Shown here: one piece after another, positions 8,040-14,647 of the stretch
How positions within the stretch are numbered: position 1 is the first letter of the stretch
Layout: every line of letters starts with the position of its first letter
Origin: Clostridia bacterium
GTDB taxonomy: Bacteria > Bacillota > Clostridia > Oscillospirales > Ruminococcaceae
Direction: 5' to 3'
Length of the DNA stretch: 24,779 nt
Assembly: GCA_021152595.1 (NCBI GenBank)
Contig: JAGKVC010000051.1
Location: 1-24,779 of the forward strand
Notes under the pieces: model-generated
Seen by the model: only the letters and a program-made list of their open reading frames with translations
Databases searched by the model: none
Told to the model about the DNA's origin: nothing
Made by a program: the position numbers and the translations under genes

Positions 8040-8921
8040 TTATGCATTGCTGTAATCTTCTTTTAACCTTTTCAGAAACAGCTCTGCGATCGGCGAAAAG
8101 ACCTGATACTTTTTCCAGATGATATACATATTCGTTTCAAGCGTCGGTCTGATCGGTCGGAAACAAAGTCCGCTTTCGCTGCTTGTGTCGATGAGATGCT
8201 CAAATGTCAGCAGACAGCCCAGCCCCTCTTTTACGAAAACAGAGCCGTTGTATGCAAGATTGACAGTTCCTGCGATATTGAGCTTATCCATATTTTCTCC
8301 GCACCAGCGCGGAAAATCCGCACGGATAGACTGCTCTGAGCAGAACAGCGGCAAGCCGTAAAGATCATCAAATGTCACATACTCTTTTTCGGCAAGCGGA
8401 CTGTCACGGCGCATCACAAGCCCCCATTTGTCACTTTCGGGTATAGAAAGATAGTTGTACTTCGACAGGTTCGGCGGCTCAACGATCACGGCGAGGTCGA
8501 GGATACCTCTGTCAAGCCGTTCCGCAACAGGCTCAGTATCTCCGCTGAAAATGTGGAAGATGAAATTCGGGTACTGCTCCTTGAATGATCTGATACTCCG
8601 AGCAAGGTATTTGATGAGATGGCTCTCTGCACAGCCTATGCGGATCTCTCCGCCGATGATGCTGTCAAGCTGACTGAACTCCTCGGCAGTCTTGTCCACC
8701 ATTGCGAGAATATCCTCGGCACGTTTGCGCAGGAGCATTCCCTCGTCATTGAGGCGCATACTTTTATTCGTGCGGATAAACAGCTCGTGACCTAATTCCT
8801 CTTCGAGCTTTTTGATTTCCTTTGAGAGCGACGGCTGCGAGATATGCAAACGCTCCGCCGCTCTCGTCATGTTCTCCTCTCTTGCAATGGCAAGAAAATA
8901 GCGAAAAACCCGTATTTCCAC
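8040..8921 (-). CDS. LysR-family transcriptional regulator
   Basis: The best start is the GTG at 8921-8919, which is preceded by CCGGAGGTG and gives 293 residues, the usual LysR length; an ATG farther upstream would add 31 residues ahead of the canonical N-terminus and overlap the promoter. The winged HTH occupies residues about 1-60 (VFRYFLAIAREENMTRAAE, then HISQPSLSKEIKKLEEELG). A periplasmic-binding-protein-like effector domain follows from about residue 90. It is transcribed divergently from the small gene at 9061, the usual layout for a LysR regulator and its target. The effector is unknown. Confidence 0.88.
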   Translation of the reverse strand: MEIRVFRYFLAIAREENMTRAAERLHISQPSLSKEIKKLEEELGHELFIRTNKSMRLNDEGMLLRKRAEDILAMVDKTAEEFSQLDSIIGGEIRIGCAESHLIKYLARSIRSFKEQYPNFIFHIFSGDTEPVAERLDRGILDLAVIVEPPNLSKYNYLSIPESDKWGLVMRRDSPLAEKEYVTFDDLYGLPLFCSEQSIRADFPRWCGENMDKLNIAGTVNLAYNGSVFVKEGLGCLLTFEHLIDTSSESGLCFRPIRPTLETNMYIIWKKYQVFSPIAELFLKRLKEDYSNA

Positions 8922-8946
8922 GGCACACCTCCGGTTTTTTAATATC

Positions 8947-8975
8947 ATTATATCTGATTTTGCGATTCCTGTCAA
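8947..8975 (-). promoter_or_regulatory. Promoter of the LysR gene
   Basis: On the minus strand TTGACA (8975-8970) and TATAAT (8952-8947) are both perfect consensus hexamers with a 17-base spacer. The sequence between this and the divergent promoter (about 8985-9010) contains an imperfect AT-rich inverted repeat, TATGAAATA...TATTTTACATA, which could be the LysR operator. Confidence 0.8.
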
Positions 8976-9003
8976 GAATGACGGGCTATGAAATATAGGT
9001 ATT

Positions 9004-9031
9004 TTACATATCAAAAAAGATGTGTTATACT
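9004..9031 (+). promoter_or_regulatory. Promoter of the small gene divergent from LysR
   Basis: TTACAT (9004-9009) and TATACT (9026-9031) are 16 bases apart on the plus strand, about 30 bases upstream of the ATG at 9061. The spacing and its overlap with the presumed LysR-binding region suggest a regulated promoter. Confidence 0.5.
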
Positions 9032-9060
9032 ATAATCACAGAAACACGGAGGTGGTGAAA

Positions 9061-9297
9061 ATGGCAAACGCAGCCGACAAAACAGCGGTCATGACCGAAA
9101 ATCTGCGTGATATGGGCTTAGACGATGAAACAACAGCGAAATGCCTGATGCTGATTGCAGAAAAGCGATACGCAGAGCTTGAAAAGCTGCTGCAAGCCTA
9201 TCGGCGGACACTTCTTGACAGCGTTCACAAGTATAACGACCGTATTGACTGTTTGGACTTTTTCACCTATACACTCAGAAAAAACGGAGGTATCTGA
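9061..9297 (+). CDS. Small hypothetical protein, probable LysR-controlled gene
   Basis: The product has 78 residues from the ATG at 9061, chosen because GGAGGTGG precedes it; an in-frame ATG 13 codons earlier has no binding site and would overlap the -10 box. It is predominantly helical (LMLIAEKRYAELEKLLQAYRRTLLDSVHKYNDRID) with no membrane segment or signal peptide. I do not recognise the family. It was evidently followed by a second gene, of which only the ribosome binding site and six codons remain. Confidence 0.7.
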   Translation: MANAADKTAVMTENLRDMGLDDETTAKCLMLIAEKRYAELEKLLQAYRRTLLDSVHKYNDRIDCLDFFTYTLRKNGGI

Positions 9298-9298
9298 A

Positions 9299-9319
9299 AT
9301 GAAGGATGCTTATCCATAG
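9299..9319 (+). pseudogene. Six-codon remnant of a truncated gene at an insertion boundary
   Basis: GGAGG lies eight bases upstream of an ATG that reads MKDAYP and then TAG. Composition turns sharply AT-rich from about 9315. A well-formed translation start that runs only six codons is most simply the 5' stub of a gene cut by insertion of the DNA to the right. The N-terminus resembles how some HicB-like antitoxins begin, but six residues cannot support a family call. Confidence 0.45.
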
Positions 9320-9388
9320 TTACCTCTTTCACAAAGATTAGAATTAAATATGAGTAGGTACTTATAATTATCTTTTATTGTCTAGTCG

Positions 9389-9405
9389 TTTGAAAGTCTT
9401 TCAAA
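9389..9405. promoter_or_regulatory. 17-bp palindrome upstream of the kinase promoter
   Basis: TTTGAAAG-T-CTTTCAAA is a perfect 8-1-8 inverted repeat, 43 bases upstream of the kinase -35 box. Possible operator. No gene is seen between 9320 and the promoter at 9449. Confidence 0.35.
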
Positions 9406-9448
9406 ATATGGATTTATCGCTTACACAAATAAAAAAATACAATATGCA

Positions 9449-9477
9449 TTGACATATCACTTAATTGTTGCTATAAT
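9449..9477 (+). promoter_or_regulatory. Consensus promoter of the kinase gene
   Basis: TTGACA (9449-9454) and TATAAT (9472-9477) are perfect consensus hexamers with a 17-base spacer. The kinase start lies about 80 bases downstream. This predicts strong transcription unless repressed. Confidence 0.8.
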
Positions 9478-9557
9478 ATTTTTTGGAACTTGTTCCTGTA
9501 AATCTGCGATCTTATCGCGCTTGTTTTTTGTATCCACTGTTGCTATTATAATCGAGG

Positions 9558-11195
9558 ATGGTAGAAAGAATGGAAACAATAGGAATTGGAAGTGTTATAA
9601 CTGACGGGCAGAATCAATATATCATTGAAGGATATATCAATGGTGGTGGTTTTGCAGATGTTTATAAAGCATCCTGTGAAGGAACCTCTTACGCAGTTAA
9701 AGTGTTGAAATCAAATGATGCGCATCTTATAACTAGTTTAAGAAATGAATTCAATGTTGCAGTACAGGTGAAATCTGAACATGCTATAAAATACTATTAT
9801 CTAAACGAACTAGGTCAAAACGATTATCCTAGTTTCATTATCATGGAATATGCAAACGGCAGAAGCTTACAAGAAGAAATCGAGTATCATCGATTAAACG
9901 GAATTCCTTTTACTACTCAAGAGCTTTTTGAAAAATATATGCAACTGATTGACGGAATGATTGATATTAGCAAAGTTGCAGTTCATAGAGATATTAAGCC
10001 ACTTAATATCCTTGTTTCAGATGGGAAATATAAAATCAGTGATTATGGCTTGGCAAAATCTGTTAATGCTGAAACCAGGTCCCCATCAAAAACAATGAAG
10101 GGCTATGGCAGTTGGATGTACCATGCTCCTGAACTGTGGGATAATTCAACAACACACGGCATAAACGATATAAAAGTTGACATTTACGCAATGGGAATAG
10201 TGTTTTATGAATTAGCTAACCTTTCATATCCGTATGATATAATTGCTAATTGCGGTGAAATGCACATGACTTCTCTGATTAAACCATTTCGACCTGGAAT
10301 AGATCCTGTCTTTGAGAATCTCATAAGAAAAATGATGGCTAAGAAAAAGAAAGATAGATTTGATTCTTGGCAGCAAATTAAAGATTATCTGGATAACTCT
10401 AGCATCGGAAGTGGCATAAAGAGAAATCCTTTCGTAGATCATCTACTACAGAATACTGTAGCCAAACAGCAAAGTATTGATGCAAGGAACGCTGCTAAAG
10501 CAAAAGCAGAAACAGAGAGAATAACAGCTTTAAAAAGACTCGTGCATCAAATTGAAGAACACATTTATAATCCATTAGAACAAATTGTTACCGCTTATAA
10601 CAGTGACTCCACCAGCGGACATATAGTACTAAGCGGAATCGATATTGATGAAAAAAACGAGACTTTCTATTTCCAATATAAAGTTAAACCAATGTCGTAT
10701 GAGGAAGATGAACGGACTATAAAGTTTAGCTTTGCTGCAAAACATCCAGACAAAGTAGATCCTAACTACTATATTCCAAACAGTTCAGAACTTGATCAGT
10801 TTCCAGAAATGACTGGATTGAAATACAGCCTTATGTACAAACAATTCAAGCCACTTGAATACAATCATCGGAAGATTTTGCTTTGGGGTGTCATTGAGGC
10901 TGATTGTGGTACTGGCATAAACATAGCTATTTTGCAAAGTCCAGATGATTCACTATATGGCGACATTTATAGCTTTATCAGAAGACCAAATGATGGTTCA
11001 AATCTATTTTTCCCCATTCCAGATATAGAGTTAATGTCTAAATGTGCAATTAATTTCCAAGAAACTATGTATCACACTCAAGTCGAAGACTTTAATTTTC
11101 AAATTATCCAGTATATTATCCAAGTTAATGACACAAATGACAAAGGTAGCATAAAAGATCCGCATTCGAATAATAGAAATGGGCTCATTTTCTAA
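9558..11195 (+). CDS. Soluble eukaryotic-like serine/threonine protein kinase with unknown C-terminal domain
   Basis: The product has up to 545 residues. The kinase domain spans about 20-290: glycine-rich loop GYINGGGFADVYKA, catalytic K48 in YAVKVL, HRDIKPLN with D145, DYG (in place of DFG) at 162-164, then APELWD and VDIYAMGIVFYEL. A charged helical stretch (about 295-335) links to a C-terminal region of about 200 residues that I do not recognise. There is no membrane segment and there are no PASTA repeats, unlike the housekeeping kinase PrkC/PknB. Start choice is unsure: the ATG at 9558 directly abuts GAGG, so the ATG at 9570 may be used. The gene stands alone in an AT-rich block between a truncated gene and an attachment site. 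Orphan cytosolic kinases on islands include abortive-infection proteins such as staphylococcal Stk2, so a defence role is plausible but unproven. Confidence 0.88.
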   Translation: MVERMETIGIGSVITDGQNQYIIEGYINGGGFADVYKASCEGTSYAVKVLKSNDAHLITSLRNEFNVAVQVKSEHAIKYYYLNELGQNDYPSFIIMEYANGRSLQEEIEYHRLNGIPFTTQELFEKYMQLIDGMIDISKVAVHRDIKPLNILVSDGKYKISDYGLAKSVNAETRSPSKTMKGYGSWMYHAPELWDNSTTHGINDIKVDIYAMGIVFYELANLSYPYDIIANCGEMHMTSLIKPFRPGIDPVFENLIRKMMAKKKKDRFDSWQQIKDYLDNSSIGSGIKRNPFVDHLLQNTVAKQQSIDARNAAKAKAETERITALKRLVHQIEEHIYNPLEQIVTAYNSDSTSGHIVLSGIDIDEKNETFYFQYKVKPMSYEEDERTIKFSFAAKHPDKVDPNYYIPNSSELDQFPEMTGLKYSLMYKQFKPLEYNHRKILLWGVIEADCGTGINIAILQSPDDSLYGDIYSFIRRPNDGSNLFFPIPDIELMSKCAINFQETMYHTQVEDFNFQIIQYIIQVNDTNDKGSIKDPHSNNRNGLIF

Positions 11196-11199
11196 TTTA

Positions 11200-11366
11200 T
11201 TATCGGAATAATGCTACTATAAAGCCGCAGTTGTACTTCTTAACTGCGGCTTTAGCATTCATGTGCGTTTCCTCCTGATTGTAATCGGTGAGCGGCGTGT
11301 GCAATTTAGCTTTTCAAGCACACGATTTCGGCGGCGAGCGTTATCGTGATCTGTCTACATCGGCAT
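11200..11366 (-). pseudogene. Two overlapping mini-ORF remnants on the minus strand
   Basis: On the minus strand GGAGGTG precedes an ATG at 11366 that reads MPM and then TAG. If the TAG were TGG, the frame would continue through a very basic peptide (DNARRRNRVLEKLNC, then IRRKRT) to a TGA at 11261-11259. That TGA overlaps the ATG of a second 20-codon ORF (11262-11200, beginning MNAKAAVKKY), which is preceded by AGGAGGAAACGCAC. Tight coupling and good binding sites suggest these were once real genes of a mobile element. The in-frame stop and the very short second frame suggest decay. Alternatively they are short leader peptides. Confidence 0.35.
11221..11253. terminator. Terminator-like hairpin after the kinase gene
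   Basis: AAAGCCGCAGTT pairs perfectly with AACTGCGGCTTT around a nine-base loop, 26 bases after the kinase stop. No U-tract follows on the plus strand beyond the TTT of the stem, so it may act only partially. It also lies inside a tiny minus-strand ORF (11262-11200) that has a good ribosome binding site. Confidence 0.5.
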
Positions 11367-11737
11367 CACCTCCGTCAACAGGGCATAAAAATAGCCCGGT
11401 GATTTTCAAGGTTGAAAAAGACCGGGCGGATAGGAGAATATTCAGTTATCTGTTTTAATCTTAGTCGGATTTCGCCTGAAAATAGGCAAATTTTGGAAAG
11501 AGGGTTTCGTGTACACAGAATTTCAAGTCGGCAATCGCTAGAAATCATCGTATCTTCGTTGATATTGATGATTCAGTTGAGGGCAGGTATACACGATTTC
11601 GTGTGCATCGAACCGTACACGGGGCATATCGCCGCGTTTGAGCTCGTGTACAGTTTCGTGTGCAATTGGCTTGAAATTAGCGTACACGAAGCGGAAAAAT
11701 GCTTCTAAATTCGGAATTTTAATGCGAATGGTACACA
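11296..11737. repeat. Cluster of CGTGTRC-type octamers beside the attachment site
   Basis: The motif CGTGTRCA and close variants occur in both orientations at 11296, 11317 (reverse), 11508, 11588 (reverse), 11600, 11614 (reverse), 11645, 11657, 11681 (reverse) and about 11731 (reverse, weaker). Several forward copies are preceded by TTT. Two further CGTGTGA copies lie on the other side of the tRNA fragment (11864 and 11875, 11 bp apart), just past the integrase stop. Short repeats in both orientations flanking an attachment core are what arm-type binding sites of a tyrosine recombinase or excisionase look like. An iteron origin is the alternative. No convincing gene is seen in 11428-11741. 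Confidence 0.5.
11394..11427. repeat. Long palindromic hairpin
   Basis: GCCCGGT (11394-11400) pairs with ACCGGGC (11421-11427), and inside it TTTTCAA pairs with TTGAAAA around a two-base GG centre, with a GA/AG mismatch between the two stems. It could be a terminator for the remnant genes or a structural end of an older element. No U-tract follows on either strand. Confidence 0.5.
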
Positions 11738-11741
11738 AAGA

Positions 11742-11783
11742 AAATGTCCTAGATACGTCGTTTTTAACGTATCTAGGACATTT
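11742..11783 (-). terminator. 17-bp stem hairpin, likely original terminator of the target tRNA gene
   Basis: AAATGTCCTAGATACGT (11742-11758) is perfectly complementary to ACGTATCTAGGACATTT (11767-11783) around an eight-base loop. In minus-strand orientation it begins six bases after the CCA of the tRNA fragment and is followed by TCTTTGTG. A strong hairpin directly downstream of a tRNA 3' end is the expected tRNA terminator, which here remained with the downstream flank. Confidence 0.65.
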
Positions 11784-11789
11784 CTGCAA

Positions 11790-11812
11790 TGGCGGAGAAA
11801 GAGGGATTTGAA
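11790..11812 (-). other. tRNA 3'-end fragment: element attachment site
   Basis: Read on the minus strand this is the T-loop TTCAAAT, T-stem 3' half CCCTC, acceptor 3' half TTTCTCC, discriminator G and CCA, in exactly the expected register. The 5' half of the T-stem (GAGGG) and the rest of the tRNA are absent, so this is not a tRNA gene but the duplicated 3' end left by site-specific integration. The sequence resembles tRNA-Ser 3' ends. The layout puts the integrated element on the high-coordinate side, with its integrase 80 bases away. The restored intact tRNA should lie at the far end of the element; I do not find it in the window. Confidence 0.75.
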
Positions 11813-11891
11813 CAATCGAAAAAATCGAAATGAAATCCGCGTATTTACGTTTATTTTCTAAAACCGTGTGACAATCGTGTGATTTCTTTCT

Positions 11892-12938
11892 TCATACTGC
11901 TTTTCGGCCGATAATGGACATGAAATATTCGTCGATCTTCTTCTGATATTCCGCTTCCTTGGCAGAGGTCGTATGCGTGTAGACCGACTTCATAACATTG
12001 TCCGTAGCCCAGCCGCCGAGCTTCTGGATGTAGTCTGCGGGGATGCCAAGATCGTTCAGCGTGGTCGCAAATTCGTGGCGCAGCTTGTGGAAGGTCATGT
12101 CGTATCCGTGCTCCTGTGTCAGCTTTTTGAAACGCTTCCAGATGGTCGGATAGGACATATTCACAATGAACTCGTCCTCACGCTGATGCGGAATCTGACG
12201 AATCAGGTTCAGCAGATATTCCGGCAATGCATTCATACGGGTGCTGTCATAGGTCTTGGTGCTGTCCCGAACGATGTTCTTTCCGTCGAGGTAGATCTTG
12301 ACACGGGTGACAGAGATCGTCTTGCCGTCCTTGGAGATATCACGGAACTGAAGACCGCGCACCTCGCTGATTCGCAGACTAAGCCACATCGCCAACAGAC
12401 AGGGAACCTCAATGTCCGTACCGATGATCCAGCTCAGGACTTCTTCCGCGGTCGGAATCTCGACATACTTTTTCTTCTTCGGCGGAAGTGTGATACGCTT
12501 GATATTGAAATCAACGCCCTGAACCGCGAGCACACTTTTGAGCAAAGAGAGCGCGCCTTTGAGAGACTTATGCGAAAGGCGTCTTGCATCCAGATTGACC
12601 GCTCTCTGCACATCATTGATCTTGAGCCGCAGAATATTGATCTTCATGATGCTCTGCATCCGCGTATTCTTGATGATATTGTATCCGCGGATAGTTGCAG
12701 GAGAGAGAATCTGATCGCGTGCTTCAATGTACTGCGTGAATGCCTGCTCGACGGTCATGTTTTTCGGAGCGATGCCAAGAGCGGCGTTTGCCTTGAAGTC
12801 AAGTGCCAGACGGACTGCTTCCTCTTCGGTATCTGCCGTAAAAGAACGTACCATTCGCTTACCGTACTCATCATAGCCGGTAACGATCTGTGTCCGGTAA
12901 TTGCCGGAAGGGAGGAGGGTCGCTTTTATAATTTTCAT
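11892..12938 (-). CDS. int: Tyrosine recombinase/integrase of the mobile element
   Basis: The product has 348 residues from the ATG at 12938 (MKIIKATLLP), preceded by GAAAGGAACG; a longer upstream frame would run through the promoter. Residues about 1-50 form an arm-type DNA-binding domain, 60-150 the core-binding SAM-like domain, and 160-335 the catalytic domain. The catalytic residues are R189 (LSLRISEVRG), H284 and R287 (HKLRHE), W310 (LGGW, His/Trp position) and nucleophile Y320 (SVYTHT). This is a Tn916/ICE-type integrase. It reads toward the tRNA-fragment attachment site at 11790-11812, the standard arrangement for an element integrated into a tRNA 3' end. It is divergent from the XRE operon. 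Confidence 0.92.
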   Translation of the reverse strand: MKIIKATLLPSGNYRTQIVTGYDEYGKRMVRSFTADTEEEAVRLALDFKANAALGIAPKNMTVEQAFTQYIEARDQILSPATIRGYNIIKNTRMQSIMKINILRLKINDVQRAVNLDARRLSHKSLKGALSLLKSVLAVQGVDFNIKRITLPPKKKKYVEIPTAEEVLSWIIGTDIEVPCLLAMWLSLRISEVRGLQFRDISKDGKTISVTRVKIYLDGKNIVRDSTKTYDSTRMNALPEYLLNLIRQIPHQREDEFIVNMSYPTIWKRFKKLTQEHGYDMTFHKLRHEFATTLNDLGIPADYIQKLGGWATDNVMKSVYTHTTSAKEAEYQKKIDEYFMSIIGRKAV

Positions 12939-12969
12939 ATTTCGTTCCTTTCCGGGACGAAATACAGCA

Positions 12970-13011
12970 ACTGTATGCTTACAGTATACCATATTTCGCT
13001 CCATTTGTAAA
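12970..13011 (-). promoter_or_regulatory. Integrase promoter with overlapping operator
   Basis: On the minus strand TTTACA (13011-13006) and TATACT (12988-12983) are 17 bases apart, about 45 bases upstream of the integrase start. A perfect inverted repeat ACTGTA-AGCA-TACAGT (12985-12970) overlaps the downstream end of the -10 box. A repressor bound there would block the integrase promoter. The XRE protein encoded divergently is the obvious candidate. Confidence 0.65.
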
Positions 13012-13179
13012 GCTTTAACGCGTGAAAATTTTTCTTTGCATCTAAACCATCTTAATCCATCAAAGCATGTTCTTTGTTTTGTTCCGTGATACAATTCGTA
13101 TCATAAGGATTTTGTAATTGTATAGAGCAAGACGGATCAGCAGATGATTATAAAGAAACGCATCCAAAAATTATCATAC

Positions 13180-13222
13180 AGGATATATTCCTATTGACAA
13201 TCCATGAAAAACGTGATATATT
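13180..13222 (+). promoter_or_regulatory. Promoter of the XRE-ATPase-TOPRIM operon
   Basis: TTGACA (13194-13199) and TATATT (13217-13222) are 17 bases apart, 19 bases before the XRE start codon. A near-palindrome AGGATATATTCCT (13180-13192) abuts the -35 box and could be an autoregulatory site. No gene is seen in 13012-13179. Confidence 0.7.
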
Positions 13223-13241
13223 ATATTCTAGGAGGTATACC

Positions 13242-13535
13242 ATGAGCGATTTTCAGAGATTTTTAGATGAAAAACTAAGCAGTATCGACTTCCAGGAGAG
13301 TCCGTCAGTCAGGAATCCTGTGAATGAATATGACATCTATGCAGAAATCAGAGAATCCATATCTGCTTTACGCAAGCAAAGAAAACTGACGCAGAAAGAG
13401 CTTGCTGAAAAAACAGGTCTTACGCAGGCAAATATCTGTAATCTGGAACGCGGTACTACCAAACCCACGATAGAAACACTGAAAAAGATAGCAGATGCGA
13501 CCGGCACACGACTGGTTATTTCATTCGATGAATAG
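13242..13535 (+). CDS. XRE-family transcriptional regulator, first gene of the ATPase-TOPRIM operon
   Basis: The product has 97 residues from the ATG at 13242, chosen for its TAGGAGGT site; an earlier in-frame start would lie at the promoter. Residues about 1-42 are an unrecognised N-terminal region. Residues about 45-93 are a Cro/CI-type HTH (ALRKQRKLTQKELAEKTGLT, then QANICNLERGTTKPTIETL). The overall form resembles HigA-like antitoxin regulators, but no RelE-type toxin is next to it. The stop codon overlaps the next gene's TAGGAGG, only 11 bases before that ATG, so the three genes form one operon. It probably represses the operon and perhaps the divergent integrase. Confidence 0.85.
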   Translation: MSDFQRFLDEKLSSIDFQESPSVRNPVNEYDIYAEIRESISALRKQRKLTQKELAEKTGLTQANICNLERGTTKPTIETLKKIADATGTRLVISFDE

Positions 13536-13546
13536 GAGGCTTTGTC

Positions 13547-14647
13547 ATGGCATTCATCAAAGAGCTTTGTATTACGCAATATCGCGGAATACGTAACCTA
13601 ATAATCAAACGACTGAATCAGGTTAATCTCATTGTAGGAGATAATAACTGCGGTAAAACAAGCGTACTGGAAGCAATTCAGCTTCTATGCTCATCAGGAA
13701 AACTGGCAGACGTGTATAAAGTCGCCAGACAGCGCGAAGCACTTTCTTCTGTTCTCAGCAGTAATTCCATATATGATAATCTAATCTGTATGTTCCCTCG
13801 TAACAACGGCAGCCGTCTTGAAATCTCCATTACCGGAATATGTGATCAGAGTGAGATCGCATATAAACTCAGTGGAAAACAGGATAAGATTCTTGTCGAT
13901 CCAAAGGAAACAAATCTTCGCCATGACGAGCTGACAGACATCCCCGACGGGGAATTAGAAGCAGAAGCATTTGAAGGAGATATTACACTATACTACAATA
14001 AAAGGGAGCAAAATCAACACATTGTCGTGAATCAGTATTCTAAACTTACTGGCACAGTATCTTCTGATAAAGATGTGCTCAATATTGTATATGTATCTCC
14101 TTTTGCACATTTAAGGGGCAGTATCATCAACAAGATAATCAGATATGATTCCTATAAGCAAATCTGTATCAAAGCTATGCAGCTCTTTGATCCGGATATT
14201 GAAGACATGATGATTTTCAGAAGTGACATTGGAAACCGTCCTGTGGAGTATATTCGTCACCGAAAACTTGGAGATATGCCACTTTCTACATTCGGCGACG
14301 GAATTAAAAAGGTGTTGGCTATCTCTAATGCAATTGCTCAGGCAGCAGGCGGCATTCTTCTGTTCGATGAAGTGGAAACATCTATTCATAAAAAATACTA
14401 TGACGATATTTTTCGCTTTATCATGAAGGCCTGCAAGAAATTTGATGTCCAGCTTTTTATTTCAACACACAGTATTGAAGCAATAGACGGTATCCTCGCA
14501 GCTCAGGATTATGATACGCAGGATATTTCAGATGATGTTTGTGTATGCACCCTCAAAAAAACAGAGGATGGCACTTTTTCCAGAGTACTATCCGGGCGTG
14601 AAGTTTTTGAGAATCGTGCAGCGTTCGGATTTGAGGTGCGCCTATGA
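13547..14647 (+). CDS. AAA/ABC-type ATPase of OLD/RecF-like family, candidate defence sensor
   Basis: The product has 366 residues. It begins with the RecF/SMC-like FIKELCITQYRGIRNL strand. Walker A is at 31-39 (GDNNCGKTS), a signature-like segment LSTFGDGIKKVLAI precedes Walker B with D274 and E275 (GGILLFDEVETS), and H308 (FISTHS) is the H-loop. There is no TOPRIM domain at the C-terminus, unlike classical OLD and GajA; instead a separate TOPRIM protein is encoded by the next gene, overlapping by four bases (ATGA). An ATPase plus separate TOPRIM effector is the organisation of split OLD systems such as PARIS (AriA/AriB), in which the ATPase senses phage and activates the nuclease. Whether this pair belongs to PARIS or a sister group cannot be settled by eye. 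Confidence 0.85.
   Translation: MAFIKELCITQYRGIRNLIIKRLNQVNLIVGDNNCGKTSVLEAIQLLCSSGKLADVYKVARQREALSSVLSSNSIYDNLICMFPRNNGSRLEISITGICDQSEIAYKLSGKQDKILVDPKETNLRHDELTDIPDGELEAEAFEGDITLYYNKREQNQHIVVNQYSKLTGTVSSDKDVLNIVYVSPFAHLRGSIINKIIRYDSYKQICIKAMQLFDPDIEDMMIFRSDIGNRPVEYIRHRKLGDMPLSTFGDGIKKVLAISNAIAQAAGGILLFDEVETSIHKKYYDDIFRFIMKACKKFDVQLFISTHSIEAIDGILAAQDYDTQDISDDVCVCTLKKTEDGTFSRVLSGREVFENRAAFGFEVRL

Noticed and set aside
11412..11789. Overlapping open frames of 98 (plus) and 83 (minus) codons in the repeat-rich stretch
   Set aside because: No ribosome binding site or family; their apparent sequence follows from the CGTGTRC repeats and the hairpin before the tRNA fragment.
11973..13010. Plus-strand open frame of 345 codons opposite the integrase
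   Set aside because: It is an antisense shadow of the integrase, which has complete catalytic motifs; the shadow has no recognisable domain or ribosome binding site.
13242..13535. HigBA-type toxin-antitoxin pair
   Set aside because: The XRE protein is antitoxin-like, but no RelE/HigB-like toxin gene lies on either side; the partner genes are the ATPase and TOPRIM protein.
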